59,500 nt of DNA from Nitrososphaerota archaeon. GTDB lineage: Archaea > Thermoproteota > Nitrososphaeria > Nitrososphaerales > CADDZS01. The notes beneath the pieces are model-generated. The model did not search any database, was not told where the DNA came from, and worked only from the letters and a program-made list of their open reading frames with translations. Made by a program: the position numbers and the translations under genes. This document shows positions 8,779 through 17,971 of this stretch, one piece after another (the first letter of the stretch is position 1; each line of letters begins with the position of its first letter). The DNA lies in assembly GCA_021325255.1 (NCBI GenBank), contig JAJPHP010000035.1, forward strand, positions 1-59,500. Direction: 5' to 3'.

Positions 8779-9744
8779 TTATTTCCCTTTAGCAGCCTTT
8801 AGGAACTTTCCAAGATCAGGAACGATTGCGTATAGGTCGCCCACAGCGCCATAGTCGCACTCCTGGAAGATCGGAGCGTTCTTGTCGTTATTTATTGCCA
8901 CAACAACTTTCGAATCGCGCATTCCCGTGAGGTGCTGTATCTGGCCAGATATTCCGACCGCAATGTAGAGCTTTGGTTTTACGGTATTCCCTGAAAGGCC
9001 TATCTGACGGTCCTCTGGAACCCAGCCGAGATCAGACGTAAGTGGTCGTGAAGCTCCGATTACGCCGTTCAGAGTTGAGGCAAGATCTTCCAGCATGGCG
9101 AGATCTTCCTTCTTCTTGAACCCCCTACCAGCCGAGATTACAACCTCGGCGTCCTTGATGTTCACCTGCCCCGGGGGGCGCTCCTTTCTGTCGATCACTC
9201 TTGGAACTGGTGACTTGGGCTGAACATTGATCTCGACGACATTCGGGTTGGAATTTCCAGAGGCCCGTTGGTTTGCTCTCAGCGGGATCGTGATTACTGC
9301 AGGTCCTTTCGACGAAACAGTGGCAATTGCGTTTCCTCCCCATACTAGACGTTCAGCGCTCGGTTTGCCGTTCGAGTCATGAATTGCCAATGCGTCGCTA
9401 ATGCACGCAATCCCTAGTCTCGTCGCAAGCCTGGGAGCTAGAGCCTTCCCTCTCTTTGTAGAGCCAATCAGTACTATAGTCGGCTTTTCCCTATTGTATA
9501 CTGCTTCGAGCGCATCAACAACAGTCTCGGTCTGGAGATCCTTGAATTGATCTCCAGATACGCCATAAATCTTCGAGACACCTTCGACTGAGATTTTTCT
9601 CGCGGCCTCCGGCAGATTTTCAGAAACGACTACCGCTGCTGAAACCGAACCTGCCCCAAGTTTGGTAGCTAGAGTAACAAGTTCCTGCGCAATCTCGGGT
9701 ATTTCGGAGTAGATTAACGAATTCCAGTTACTTTTCTCGGCCAT
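8779..9744 (-). CDS. etfA: Electron transfer flavoprotein alpha subunit
   Basis: Seen: 321 residues with the ETF-alpha FAD-binding C-terminal signature: SAGRGFKKKEDL, GASRPLTSDLGWVPEDRQIGLSG, YIAVGISGQIQHL, VVAINNDKNAPIFQ and the ADYG-like CDYGAVGD. Known: EtfAB accepts electrons from acyl-CoA dehydrogenases and delivers them to a membrane quinone reductase. It sits 57 nt downstream of etfB in the same orientation. The length and C-terminal signature match the classical housekeeping ETF group, not obviously the bifurcating or Fix group, though that assignment is by eye. Confidence 0.95.
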   Translation of the reverse strand: MAEKSNWNSLIYSEIPEIAQELVTLATKLGAGSVSAAVVVSENLPEAARKISVEGVSKIYGVSGDQFKDLQTETVVDALEAVYNREKPTIVLIGSTKRGKALAPRLATRLGIACISDALAIHDSNGKPSAERLVWGGNAIATVSSKGPAVITIPLRANQRASGNSNPNVVEINVQPKSPVPRVIDRKERPPGQVNIKDAEVVISAGRGFKKKEDLAMLEDLASTLNGVIGASRPLTSDLGWVPEDRQIGLSGNTVKPKLYIAVGISGQIQHLTGMRDSKVVVAINNDKNAPIFQECDYGAVGDLYAIVPDLGKFLKAAKGK

Positions 9745-9801
9745 ATCTTAGATCTCCCTTTCTTCGGCTTTCTGTTTTCTGTTTATGCAACAGTCACTTT
9801 A

Positions 9802-10596
9802 TCATGCCAATGAATGCTCCCGAAGGATTGCCTCAGCAAGCTGTTTTGCTGACTCTTCCGGCTTGCCCTCAAAGAGGATCCTCTTTCTCGCTGACTTCGG
9901 CACATTCACGGAGGTCACTTCAACCGTTGACCCCTGCTTTCCGACCGACTTCGTATCAATCTCGAGCGCCTGCGCGTTCCACTCTGCAAGATCCTTCTTC
10001 CCGGCGCTCATTATCTGGATCAGTGTGGGAAATCTTGGCTGATTTATCTCGCGAGAGACGGTTACCAAGAGAGGTAGACCGCACTCGACCGTCTCGATTC
10101 CTTGCTCCATGCTTCTTTCACCGAGCAATTTGTTACCGTCTTTAACTTCGAGGCGTGAAGCGAAGGTAATTTGAGGAATTTGCAGGAATTCAGCGAGAGC
10201 GGGACCTACTATTCCCGTGTAGGAGTCTGTAGTCCCTGTGGACAATAACACCAAGTCGTATTTGCCGATCTTCTTGATAGCCTTCGAAATGATGTACGCA
10301 GTTCTGATCGCGTCGCTATCAACGAAAGATGGATCCACGAGTAGCCTCGCGCGATCGCATCCCATGGCGAGGGCTTCCTTTGCGCTCTTTTTAGCGTCGG
10401 CCGTGCCAACGCAAACAGCTGTTACGGAGCCTCCGTTCTTTTCTTTGAGCCTGACGGCTTCCTCGATCGCATTTTTATCATCGTCGCTTATCTTTGTTCT
10501 AGCTCCTTCGAAGTTAATCCTGTTATTTTGTCTGTCGATCTTCAGCTCCGTTTCATCGACAACATGCTTGAAACAAACAACAATCTCTAGAGGCAT
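9802..10596 (-). CDS. etfB: Electron transfer flavoprotein beta subunit
   Basis: Seen: 264 residues, typical for EtfB. Landmarks: MPLEIVVCFKHVVDETELKID start, AIEEAVRLKEKNGG with VTAVCVGTADAKKSAKEALAMGCDRA, LLSTGTTDSYTGIVGPALAEFLQIPQ and the LPLLVTVSREINQPRFPTL segment that precedes the partner-recognition loop. Binds AMP structurally and forms a heterodimer with EtfA, encoded next. It is preceded on the same strand by an acyl-CoA dehydrogenase, with a 257-bp gap likely holding the etfBA promoter. Confidence 0.95.
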   Translation of the reverse strand: MPLEIVVCFKHVVDETELKIDRQNNRINFEGARTKISDDDKNAIEEAVRLKEKNGGSVTAVCVGTADAKKSAKEALAMGCDRARLLVDPSFVDSDAIRTAYIISKAIKKIGKYDLVLLSTGTTDSYTGIVGPALAEFLQIPQITFASRLEVKDGNKLLGERSMEQGIETVECGLPLLVTVSREINQPRFPTLIQIMSAGKKDLAEWNAQALEIDTKSVGKQGSTVEVTSVNVPKSARKRILFEGKPEESAKQLAEAILREHSLA

Positions 10597-10853
10597 CCTG
10601 TAATCTTCTCCTTCACCTTCACTTTAGGTGTTGACTGCATATTTTCGTATTTCTCCATGAATCGTTTTCGCACAACGAATCTACGAGAGCTCGACTAGGA
10701 CCATGATTCGGACTTTAGAAATAAACGATTGGGTAGATTACTTTGGCCGGAAGCAAGTCCGCTCTGGCAGCAAATAGACTTTTAGCTATCTTGCAGCTTA
10801 ATCGCGAGTCATTACTCATTTCGTCTAAGGAGATGCCATGGCTCAAACGCCTG

Positions 10854-12038
10854 CTATGAATAAGATTCATACTCGTTGCCCAGCAGACCTATCGCAATCT
10901 TTTGTTCCAGGATCTGGTCTGTCCCCTCGTAAATTCTGCACACTCTGGTATCGACCAAATGTCTTGCAGGCCTGTTCTCGAATGAAAATCCATTTGCCCC
11001 CAAGATTTGGACCGCACGATCTGCGGAGAAGTATGAAGCACTTGCTGCACAATATTTCGCCTGAGCAATCCACCAATCTGCCTGACTTCGCAGATCAATG
11101 TCTTCCGGGTTTGCATCAGCGTTGGTCTTGACAAGTGCAGCTCTGTAGGTCATGAGTCTTGCCTTCTCCAGCTCCGAAGATATCTTTGCAATCTCACGCT
11201 GGACGAGTTGGTGTTTACCTATCTTCTTCTTGTGTTGCACACGTTCTTTCGCATATCTAACGGCCTCGTTCAGACAATCCTGGGCAACACCGACACATCC
11301 CGCCGCGACAGACAATCTTCCACTCATCAGCGCGGAGTATGCGATACTCAATCCTTTTCCTTTAGGGCCCAACATGTTTTCTTTTGGAACCTTGCATTCT
11401 TCAAAGAAGATAAGTCCCGTATCCGAAGTGGGTAGCCCCAGTTTATTCTTGATTGGCTCTGCCGAAAATCCTTCGAACCCTTTTTCTACTAGAAAGCAGC
11501 TCATTTTATCCGCTTGTCCCTTCGGATAGGCAAAAACAAGGACCAGATCAGCAATCGAGCCATTCGAAATCCAGGCCTTTTGTCCATTGAGATAGTAGCA
11601 ACCGCCTCTTTCCTCGTAATTCGTCTTAAGGGAAGCCGGATCGGATCCCGCAGTAGGTTCAGTTAGTCCGAAGGCCATTACGACTTCGCCTCTCGTTGTC
11701 TTTGGAAGATAGTATTCCTTCTGTGCGTTTGATCCCCACTTTTGCAAGGTCAGTTGACCAAGCGAGGTGTGTCCCGAGAGGAATGTGCGAACACCTGTTC
11801 CCTCCTGACCGATTCTTTCTAAAGCAAGTGCATAATTCAGCGCATCTGCGCCTTGTCCTTCGCCATATTCAGTTGAAACGGGAAGGCCCAGCAGATGAGC
11901 TTCCTTGAGTATCAGTTTTACTTGATCATCATACTTCCTTTCAAGATAGCAGACGTCCTCGATCGGTCTAATCTTGCGACAGGCTTGATCTACTACATCA
12001 AGTAACAGTTTCTGTTCATCGCTGAGTTCGAAACTCAT
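10854..12038 (-). CDS. Acyl-CoA dehydrogenase (2)
   Basis: Seen: about 394 residues from the preferred start MSFELSDEQK (an in-frame upstream ATG at 12107 adds 23 non-homologous-looking residues). Motifs: FGLTEPTAGSDPASLKT, KAWISNGSIADL, ILGANGFSFENRP and RIYEGTDQI, the last with the catalytic Glu position. Reaction: FAD-dependent dehydrogenation of an acyl-CoA with electrons to ETF, encoded immediately downstream on the same strand. Only moderately similar to the other acyl-CoA dehydrogenase in the window, so a different substrate (for example branched versus straight chain) is likely. Confidence 0.92.
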   Translation of the reverse strand: MSFELSDEQKLLLDVVDQACRKIRPIEDVCYLERKYDDQVKLILKEAHLLGLPVSTEYGEGQGADALNYALALERIGQEGTGVRTFLSGHTSLGQLTLQKWGSNAQKEYYLPKTTRGEVVMAFGLTEPTAGSDPASLKTNYEERGGCYYLNGQKAWISNGSIADLVLVFAYPKGQADKMSCFLVEKGFEGFSAEPIKNKLGLPTSDTGLIFFEECKVPKENMLGPKGKGLSIAYSALMSGRLSVAAGCVGVAQDCLNEAVRYAKERVQHKKKIGKHQLVQREIAKISSELEKARLMTYRAALVKTNADANPEDIDLRSQADWWIAQAKYCAASASYFSADRAVQILGANGFSFENRPARHLVDTRVCRIYEGTDQILEQKIAIGLLGNEYESYS

Positions 12039-12323
12039 TCTGTTCGCGAATGATCTTCCGATATTCGGGCCTTGACTGGATGACTCGTTCTCGCTCGCGC
12101 CTTGCATGGGGAATGTGTGGCAGAATCCAGGGCCGCCAAGTGTAATAATCTTTTATCGCAATCGAATATTTGACTTCCAAATCAAAGAACAAGGCAACGC
12201 CGTTGAAGCCAGGAAATATTCTTCGATTTGCCATTCGTCAAGAAATAAATACCATCATCCCTTCTGGGGCGTCAATATCGGGATACTGAGAGTCTTATAG
12301 AGAGAGGAGATTACCGATCTGAA

Positions 12324-12716
12324 ATGAAGCCTGAAGGGAATACAGAGGGTAAGTACGTTACACTCCTGAACAAAATATTCGAGCTTCCTGAGGTTCGATA
12401 TGCCGCTGTAAACGACAAATTCGGAGTCCGAATTGTGGGAGGCATGAAACCCGGGGTAAAGACGCTCACACCGCCAGAGGCTGACAAGAGGCTTGAAATG
12501 CAATCAGTGATGATCCTAAAAATGGCAGAGAACTACTCAGAACACAGTGGTGAATTGCGCTACTCTTCGATCCAATGGGCAAAGGTCTGTGCTCTCTTCT
12601 TTCTCATCTCACCTGAAAGAGCATTGTGCATAACGGTGTTCGGAGATCTTCTCCACGACACAAAGCTAAAGATTGAAAGGATCGTTTCAGACTGGAAAGG
12701 AATGAACAGGACTTAG
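12324..12716 (+). CDS. Conserved thaumarchaeal-type hypothetical protein
   Basis: Function not known. Seen: 130 residues, soluble, with an N-terminal LLNKIFELPEVRYAAVND element followed by VGGMKPGVKTLTP and a C-terminal CITVFGDLLHDTKLKIERIV element. Small thaumarchaeal proteins with an 'R(Y/F)AAV ... GGM(R/K)xG' pattern are common (DUF6659-like; recollection, not a search). A roadblock-like alpha/beta fold is conceivable. It is monocistronic, divergent from the acyl-CoA dehydrogenase and convergent with the hydrolase gene. Confidence 0.65.
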   Translation: MKPEGNTEGKYVTLLNKIFELPEVRYAAVNDKFGVRIVGGMKPGVKTLTPPEADKRLEMQSVMILKMAENYSEHSGELRYSSIQWAKVCALFFLISPERALCITVFGDLLHDTKLKIERIVSDWKGMNRT

Positions 12717-12838
12717 ACACCTAACAAAGAGGGCGCGCATAGCATCCCCCTTTAAGAAGATTGATTTACCATTCAATCTCCGTTAGGGGAATTTTTCCTA
12801 CTATCATCCTCTTTCCACTAGTCAGTGAGTTTAGGTCA

Positions 12839-13600
12839 TCACGTGGAGGATATGACAAACTCGGAGAGGAATCTATTGAACTCGGAAGGACGCTCCAGCA
12901 TGGGGAGATGAGAAGCATCTCTAATGATGCCAATCTTTGACTTTGGTATGTTTTCCTTCATGTATGTGGACCATGTCGCCGGCGTCATCTTGTCTTCTTC
13001 TCCTACGATGATAAGCGCTGGTAATGTGATGGATTGTAGTTTCTGCCTTACGTCGAAACCGTTGCAGGCCTCGTAGTCCGCAGAAGCTATTTCACTCTTG
13101 CATTTTAGAATCTCGTCCGTCACGAACCTAATTGTCTCCAAGTTTGTCTTTGATGAAAACTGGCGAGGACAAACAATCGTCTTGACCGTTTCCTCAAACC
13201 TAGTTTTCAACCCCTCGCGTATAGAGGGGAGCACTCCAAGCTTCGCACCTGTTGCCACTAAGACGATACCCTTGAGAATCTCTGGATGTTCTATCACATT
13301 TGTCAGGGCCACGGCACCACCCATTGAGTGCCCAACTATCACTGCCTTATCCGGACAGGTCTTTGCGACAAACTCCGCAACGATATCTGAGTACCGCTTA
13401 ACCGAAACCTGCCCCTCCATTCGCTGGGATTTGCCATGTCCTGGAAGATCCAGCGTGACTATTCTAAACCTGTCTGAGAGGATCTTTTGGTGATTCCAGA
13501 AAAGAGAATTTTCACATGCACCATGGACGAAGACTATCGTCTTGCCATATCCGAGCTCTTCGTAGGCGATAGCTAGTCCTTGGATGTTCATTGTTCGCAA
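12839..13600 (-). CDS. Alpha/beta-hydrolase fold protein
   Basis: Seen: 253 residues with the hydrolase core: oxyanion region FVHGACENSLFW, nucleophile elbow GHSMGGAVAL (catalytic Ser), acid strand IIVGEEDKMTP (Asp) and DASHLPMLERP (catalytic His). The family includes esterases, thioesterases, haloperoxidase-like and C-C hydrolases; the substrate cannot be read. It is the last gene downstream of the epimerase-mutase genes on the same strand (191-nt gap), so an acyl-ester or acyl-CoA thioester substrate is possible but unproven. Confidence 0.85.
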   Translation of the reverse strand: MRTMNIQGLAIAYEELGYGKTIVFVHGACENSLFWNHQKILSDRFRIVTLDLPGHGKSQRMEGQVSVKRYSDIVAEFVAKTCPDKAVIVGHSMGGAVALTNVIEHPEILKGIVLVATGAKLGVLPSIREGLKTRFEETVKTIVCPRQFSSKTNLETIRFVTDEILKCKSEIASADYEACNGFDVRQKLQSITLPALIIVGEEDKMTPATWSTYMKENIPKSKIGIIRDASHLPMLERPSEFNRFLSEFVISST

Positions 13601-13791
13601 ATCTGCACTATTGGCACTCCATTCGCTAGAACTACAATAAGCGAATCATTGCGATAACCGCCATTTCGATTAGGAGAACTAGCAACAATTGATCGCACTT
13701 GAAGGATACGAGATTGGTAAGAAGAAAAATGGCGGCGGTCGCTACAGAACATATCGCGGAGACAATGGTTCGCAAATCATAAGATGTAAAT

Positions 13792-14193
13792 CTAGCGATT
13801 GTAAAACTCGAGGAGAACCCCATGCGTTGACTTTGGATGCACGAAAGCAGCCTCGGATCCGTTGGCCCCCCTGCGTGGTGTCCTGTCGAGAACGATCATC
13901 CCTGCTCTTTCCGCACGTCTAATTGCCTCAGAGACATCCGGAACCTTGATGGCCAAATGGTGAATTCCCTCACCTCTTTCCTTGAGAAACTTTGCAATCA
14001 CGCCTGTCTCGCTCGTTGGAGAAAGTAGTTCGATCTCGGATTCTCCGACCTTGAGCATCGCAACCTTCACTCCTTCCGAACTCAGTTCAGTTTGCTCGAT
14101 GCGATCAAAATCAAAAAGAGCTTGGTAATCTTGAATCGCTTTTTCAAGATCTCTAACCGCAATTCCTATGTGAGAAATTCTCTCAGGCTTCAT
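13792..14193 (-). CDS. mce: Methylmalonyl-CoA epimerase
   Basis: Seen: 133 residues with two beta-alpha-beta-beta-beta VOC modules. Metal-ligand motifs: ISHIGIAVRDLEKAI (His), EGIHHLAIKVPD (His) and LLEFYNR-like ending (Glu). Converts (S)- to (R)-methylmalonyl-CoA between propionyl-CoA carboxylase and the B12 mutase. It lies downstream of the mutase and its GTPase on the same strand, which makes the epimerase assignment stronger than a generic glyoxalase one. Confidence 0.9.
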   Translation of the reverse strand: MKPERISHIGIAVRDLEKAIQDYQALFDFDRIEQTELSSEGVKVAMLKVGESEIELLSPTSETGVIAKFLKERGEGIHHLAIKVPDVSEAIRRAERAGMIVLDRTPRRGANGSEAAFVHPKSTHGVLLEFYNR

Positions 14194-14278
14194 TTTGGAA
14201 TTATTTCACCAGTCACCGAATGAGTAAGGGGAGATCCTCAGATTCTTTCTAAAAGTGACGTTCTTCTTCCGCGTCGAT

Positions 14279-15943
14279 TCATTCGATCCCGAGCCGCGCA
14301 TGGTAATCTCCATAAGCCATGCGTAACGCATCACCTATCTCTCCTGTCGTCGCTTTCGCCCTAACTGCATCCAAAATCAAATACATGAGGTTATTGTCCT
14401 TCCCTTGCGATTTCCTACCCGCAGCACCTTTTAGCTTGTCAGCAGCTTCTTCGAGTCGTGACAGGCTCGCCTCGCTCTTCGTACTATCCCTCTCAGCCCT
14501 AAATCTTTTGAGAGATCGAATTTGCGCTTTCACAGAAGCTTCTGAAATACGTTGTTTCCGAAAAGACGGGCTCGACTCCCTGTCTCGTCTTTCAGAGAAT
14601 CTGTTTACACCGACGATAGTTCGCTCTCCACTGTCTACCTCCTTCTGGAAGGCATAGGCACTCTTCTGAATTTCGTTTTGAAAGTAGTTTGCTTTTATCG
14701 CAGCAAGGGCCCCCCCAAGTCTGTCCACTCGTGCTAGTTCTTCCGTCACCCGCGCTTCAATCTCATCGGTCAGGGCTTCGAGATAGTAGGATCCACCAAG
14801 CGGATCAACAGTCTTTGTCACACCACTCTCCTCGGCGATTATCTGTTGGGTCCTCAGGGCGATTGACACCGCTTCCTCCGTCGGGAGTCCCAGTGCCTCG
14901 TCGTAGGAGTTTGTGTGAAGCGATTGTGCACCACCGAGTACAGCCGCGAGGGCCTGCACAGACACCCGAACGATATTGTTGAGCGGTTGTTGGGCGGTAA
15001 GGGATTCGCCGCTCGTCTGAGCATGGAACCTCAGCTTCATTGATTCCTTATTCGTCGAATAGAATCTTTCCTTCACAATCTTCGCCCAGATTCTTCTCGC
15101 CGCCCTAAACTTTGCTATCTCCTCTACAAAGTCGTTCCTGACAGCAAAAAAGAAGGAGAGCTGAGGACAGAAAGTATCGACGGGGACCCCTCTCGCATTC
15201 GCCGCGCTCACATACTCGATCGCGTCTGCAAAGGTAAAAGCCAGCTCCTGTACCGCGTTCGCCCCCGCCTCCCTTATGTGATAGCCCGAGATGCTAATTG
15301 GATGCCACCTTGGCATCTCTCTTGCGCAGTAAAGAATGATGTCAATGCAGAGGTTGAATGATTCTTCAGGTGGGTAAATGTAGGTGTTACGCGCAGCGTA
15401 CTCCTTCAGCATGTCATTCTGAATTGTGCCTCGAAGTACGCTCTTGTCGAATCCTCTCGCCTCCGCTGTGGCGATGTACATTGCAAGCATCGTAGAAGCT
15501 GTAGAATTGATTGTCATGCTAGTTGACACTCTATCGACCGGAATTCCCGCAAATAGTGCCTCCATGTTGTCAAGGGTGCTTACTGCGACGCCCACCTTGC
15601 CCACTTCTCCGTTGGCGCGAGGACTATCTGAGTCCAGACCGAGCTGAGTGGGGAGATCAAATGCTACGCTCAAGCCTGTCTGGCCTCGACTAAGGAGATA
15701 CTTGAAACGCGCATTGGTATCTGATGCACTGCCAAATCCCGAGTACTGTCGCATAGTCCATGTTTTCGTACGGTACATCTCCGGATAAATGCCTCGCGTG
15801 TAGGGATACTCACCGGGATTTCCCACTTTATCTGAGAATGTGGCTTCTTCCGTGCGCATTGGGCCGTAGACTTTCTCGACAGGAATTCCTGAGTCGGTCT
15901 TAGGGTCCCGAGGTGCTCTCTTACCATCATTTTCCTGATACAA
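14279..15943 (-). CDS. Methylmalonyl-CoA mutase, large (catalytic) subunit
   Basis: Seen: 554 residues comprising the TIM-barrel substrate domain without a B12-binding domain. Substrate-specificity residues are those of true methylmalonyl-CoA mutase: Tyr67 in MRQYSGFG and Arg185 in AARNTYIYPP, 118 residues apart as in the Propionibacterium enzyme (Tyr89/Arg207). Other landmarks: [12 protein letters not shown] with the catalytic His, [31 protein letters not shown]. Converts methylmalonyl-CoA to succinyl-CoA with adenosylcobalamin. It must pair with a separate B12 subunit; the only one in this window is beside the second mutase (26108-26644). Neighbours: MeaB GTPase 20 nt upstream, epimerase 85 nt downstream. 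Confidence 0.96.
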   Translation of the reverse strand: MYQENDGKRAPRDPKTDSGIPVEKVYGPMRTEEATFSDKVGNPGEYPYTRGIYPEMYRTKTWTMRQYSGFGSASDTNARFKYLLSRGQTGLSVAFDLPTQLGLDSDSPRANGEVGKVGVAVSTLDNMEALFAGIPVDRVSTSMTINSTASTMLAMYIATAEARGFDKSVLRGTIQNDMLKEYAARNTYIYPPEESFNLCIDIILYCAREMPRWHPISISGYHIREAGANAVQELAFTFADAIEYVSAANARGVPVDTFCPQLSFFFAVRNDFVEEIAKFRAARRIWAKIVKERFYSTNKESMKLRFHAQTSGESLTAQQPLNNIVRVSVQALAAVLGGAQSLHTNSYDEALGLPTEEAVSIALRTQQIIAEESGVTKTVDPLGGSYYLEALTDEIEARVTEELARVDRLGGALAAIKANYFQNEIQKSAYAFQKEVDSGERTIVGVNRFSERRDRESSPSFRKQRISEASVKAQIRSLKRFRAERDSTKSEASLSRLEEAADKLKGAAGRKSQGKDNNLMYLILDAVRAKATTGEIGDALRMAYGDYHARLGIE

Positions 15944-15963
15944 AGTTACATTTCTCCCACGCT

Positions 15964-16941
15964 TTACTCGTGCGCCCCTGAACGACCTAAATTCTTGTTT
16001 TCAATTTGATATCCCGCCACCAATTTCCTCGCTGCGCTGATAGGATCTACTTGCCTCCGGCTCACTCTCTGTACAGCCTCGAGGAATTCCTCCTCTTGAG
16101 AAAGTTGTTCTCTCAGTGATTGTGACAAAGAAGCCACAACTTCGTCCATCACCTCATTTGCCAAAATTGCGTTGCGTCTGGCTTCGATTGCGCTTTCAAA
16201 CTTCGAGCTGTTTTCCTTACACTCCAGAATTTTCGCCACGAGCTTTTCCACGCCTTCACCTGTCCTTGCGCTCGCCCCAATTGCAGCCTGCTTCCACTTG
16301 CCATCTTTCATGGATAAGACATCCATCAGAGTGCGAAGGACTATGTCCGCTCCCGGCAGGTCAGACTTGTTTACCACAAATATGTCTCCGACCTCCATCA
16401 GACCAGCCTTCATCGCCTGAACCTCGTCGCCTAGCTCGGGCATAAGTACGACGACCACCACATCGGCGATTCCGACAACCTTCACATCCGACTGCCCGAT
16501 TCCTGCCGTCTCAACTATCACCAAGTCGTTTCCGGCTGCATCGAGTATTCGCACTGCATTCTTTGCGGCCCTGGACAACCCGCCTTCCTCGCCTCGCGAA
16601 GCCATGCTCCTGATGTAGACGCCCTCGTCAAGAGAATGATCGAGCATCCTGACTCTATCCCCAAGTAATGCACCGCCTGATACCGGACTTGAGGGGTCAA
16701 CAGCCAAGATTGCAACCTTCAGTCCACGTGAGCGGAAAGCTGTAATCAGCCTGTCAACCAGAGTGCTTTTGCCAGTTCCTGGCGGACCAGTTATTCCAAC
16801 AACAAATGCCTTTCCGGTACTAGGAAAGATTTTGGAGAGCAGATCAAGGTAACCCGGTACCCTATTTTCTACAAGCGTGATAGCCTTCGAAACCGCCTTG
16901 CGATCTCCGATCAGCACCCCTCTTGACAACTCATCCATCAT
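15964..16941 (-). CDS. meaB: MeaB/ArgK-type G3E GTPase, mutase chaperone
   Basis: Seen: 325 residues with Walker A in GITGPPGTGKSTLVDRL (about residues 49-65), a DPSSPVSGGALLGDRVRM switch segment, IVETAGIGQSDVKV (switch II/Walker B), and the guanine-specificity motif NKSDLPGAD. Known: MeaB proteins gate delivery of adenosylcobalamin to and protect methylmalonyl-CoA mutase. It is the gene immediately upstream of the mutase subunit, 20 nt apart, which is the usual operon arrangement. Confidence 0.95.
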   Translation of the reverse strand: MMDELSRGVLIGDRKAVSKAITLVENRVPGYLDLLSKIFPSTGKAFVVGITGPPGTGKSTLVDRLITAFRSRGLKVAILAVDPSSPVSGGALLGDRVRMLDHSLDEGVYIRSMASRGEEGGLSRAAKNAVRILDAAGNDLVIVETAGIGQSDVKVVGIADVVVVVLMPELGDEVQAMKAGLMEVGDIFVVNKSDLPGADIVLRTLMDVLSMKDGKWKQAAIGASARTGEGVEKLVAKILECKENSSKFESAIEARRNAILANEVMDEVVASLSQSLREQLSQEEEFLEAVQRVSRRQVDPISAARKLVAGYQIENKNLGRSGAHE

Positions 16942-17183
16942 GCCATTCTTTCAACTCTCCCAGACAAAAGGACGCAGCTCGGAGTGGCTAGGGTTAACTT
17001 ACATCCGTGCACACAATCTCTTGCTCCCATATTTTGTTGCTTGTTTCCATATTTAACGTGCACCATGTCCACGAAGTAAGCGCCGGGTGAAGTCACCGAT
17101 CAAAGTGCGACAGGAAAGGGAGTTTCTTAATATTTCAAAATCAATTCTCCGCCTCAAAGCACGTTTAGAAGTGAAGTCCGTAT

Positions 17184-17963
17184 TTGGAATCGCGAATGGT
17201 TGCACCCACTAAAGAAGGACGCGACAGGATTGATGAAGGTCCTGAGGAGCGGAAGATACGGGGAGAAGAGTATCGTACACTGGGTTGTAAACAAATGATT
17301 CGTTTGCAATCAATTGAGGAACTCATAAACCTACGATTAAAATCCATGCGTGATTTCCTCAAGGACAAGAAGGGCCGGGGAAAGCAATTGTCAAACTCAA
17401 AATCGGAGACGAGCAATGTGGCTCAAGGGGTGCATCCGGGATCCAAGCGAAGTCCATCCGGCCAAGAGCAGCAACAGGTGCAACAACGAAAGAATAGCAG
17501 TCAGAGTCAGAGGGAAAATCCGAGATCTATTCGAACGCGTGTAAAGACGCTGGGTTCTATACTTTCTGCCTCAAGCGATGGAGCCACAATACGCAGCCTC
17601 GCAAGAAGGCTGAACAATCATGAAGATCGCATTGAGTATTACCTCGCTAGTCTATGCGACAGTGGACTTTTACAAAAGTGTGGCAGGATTGTCCCTGAGT
17701 CCCTTCCAAGAGGGGAACAAATCTATAGGCGTACGGACAAAGGTTCGAGGTTTCTCGAGGCATTCGTTGCAATCTATAGGGCGGCTGGGAATAATTCAAC
17801 ACGGAGTCATTCAAGCACGCGAGGGGGATTCTCTATATCTCAATCACCGCAGTATCTGTCCTGCCAGTTCTGTGCAGGTCATCCTTCGTACCCGAACATG
17901 ACACCAGTCACGCTTCATTATGCAGGGCAGTGCACAATATGCCACTGTAGGCAAAGAAACTGA
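17184..17963 (+). CDS. Winged-helix domain protein with C-terminal Cys/His cluster
   Basis: Seen: 259 residues. The N-terminal 115 are charged, Gln/Ser-rich and probably disordered. A winged-helix-like segment follows (about 118-190: RVKTLGSILSAS, GATIRSLARRLNNHEDRIEYYLASL, then RTDKGSRFLEAF). The last 30 residues carry CQFC and CTICHC pairs spaced to bind one metal ion. Start at TTG 17184 or ATG 17196. It is a lone plus-strand gene between the biotin carrier and meaB genes, which face it on the other strand. Inference: a DNA-binding regulator; a link to propionyl-CoA genes is only positional. Confidence 0.65.
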   Translation: MESRMVAPTKEGRDRIDEGPEERKIRGEEYRTLGCKQMIRLQSIEELINLRLKSMRDFLKDKKGRGKQLSNSKSETSNVAQGVHPGSKRSPSGQEQQQVQQRKNSSQSQRENPRSIRTRVKTLGSILSASSDGATIRSLARRLNNHEDRIEYYLASLCDSGLLQKCGRIVPESLPRGEQIYRRTDKGSRFLEAFVAIYRAAGNNSTRSHSSTRGGFSISQSPQYLSCQFCAGHPSYPNMTPVTLHYAGQCTICHCRQRN

Positions 17964-17971
17964 ATTGGGCT

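Noticed and set aside
13632..13823. Minus-strand 63-codon frame with two hydrophobic stretches after the epimerase gene
   Set aside because: It starts inside the epimerase gene, has no recognisable start signal, and hydrophobicity alone is weak evidence.
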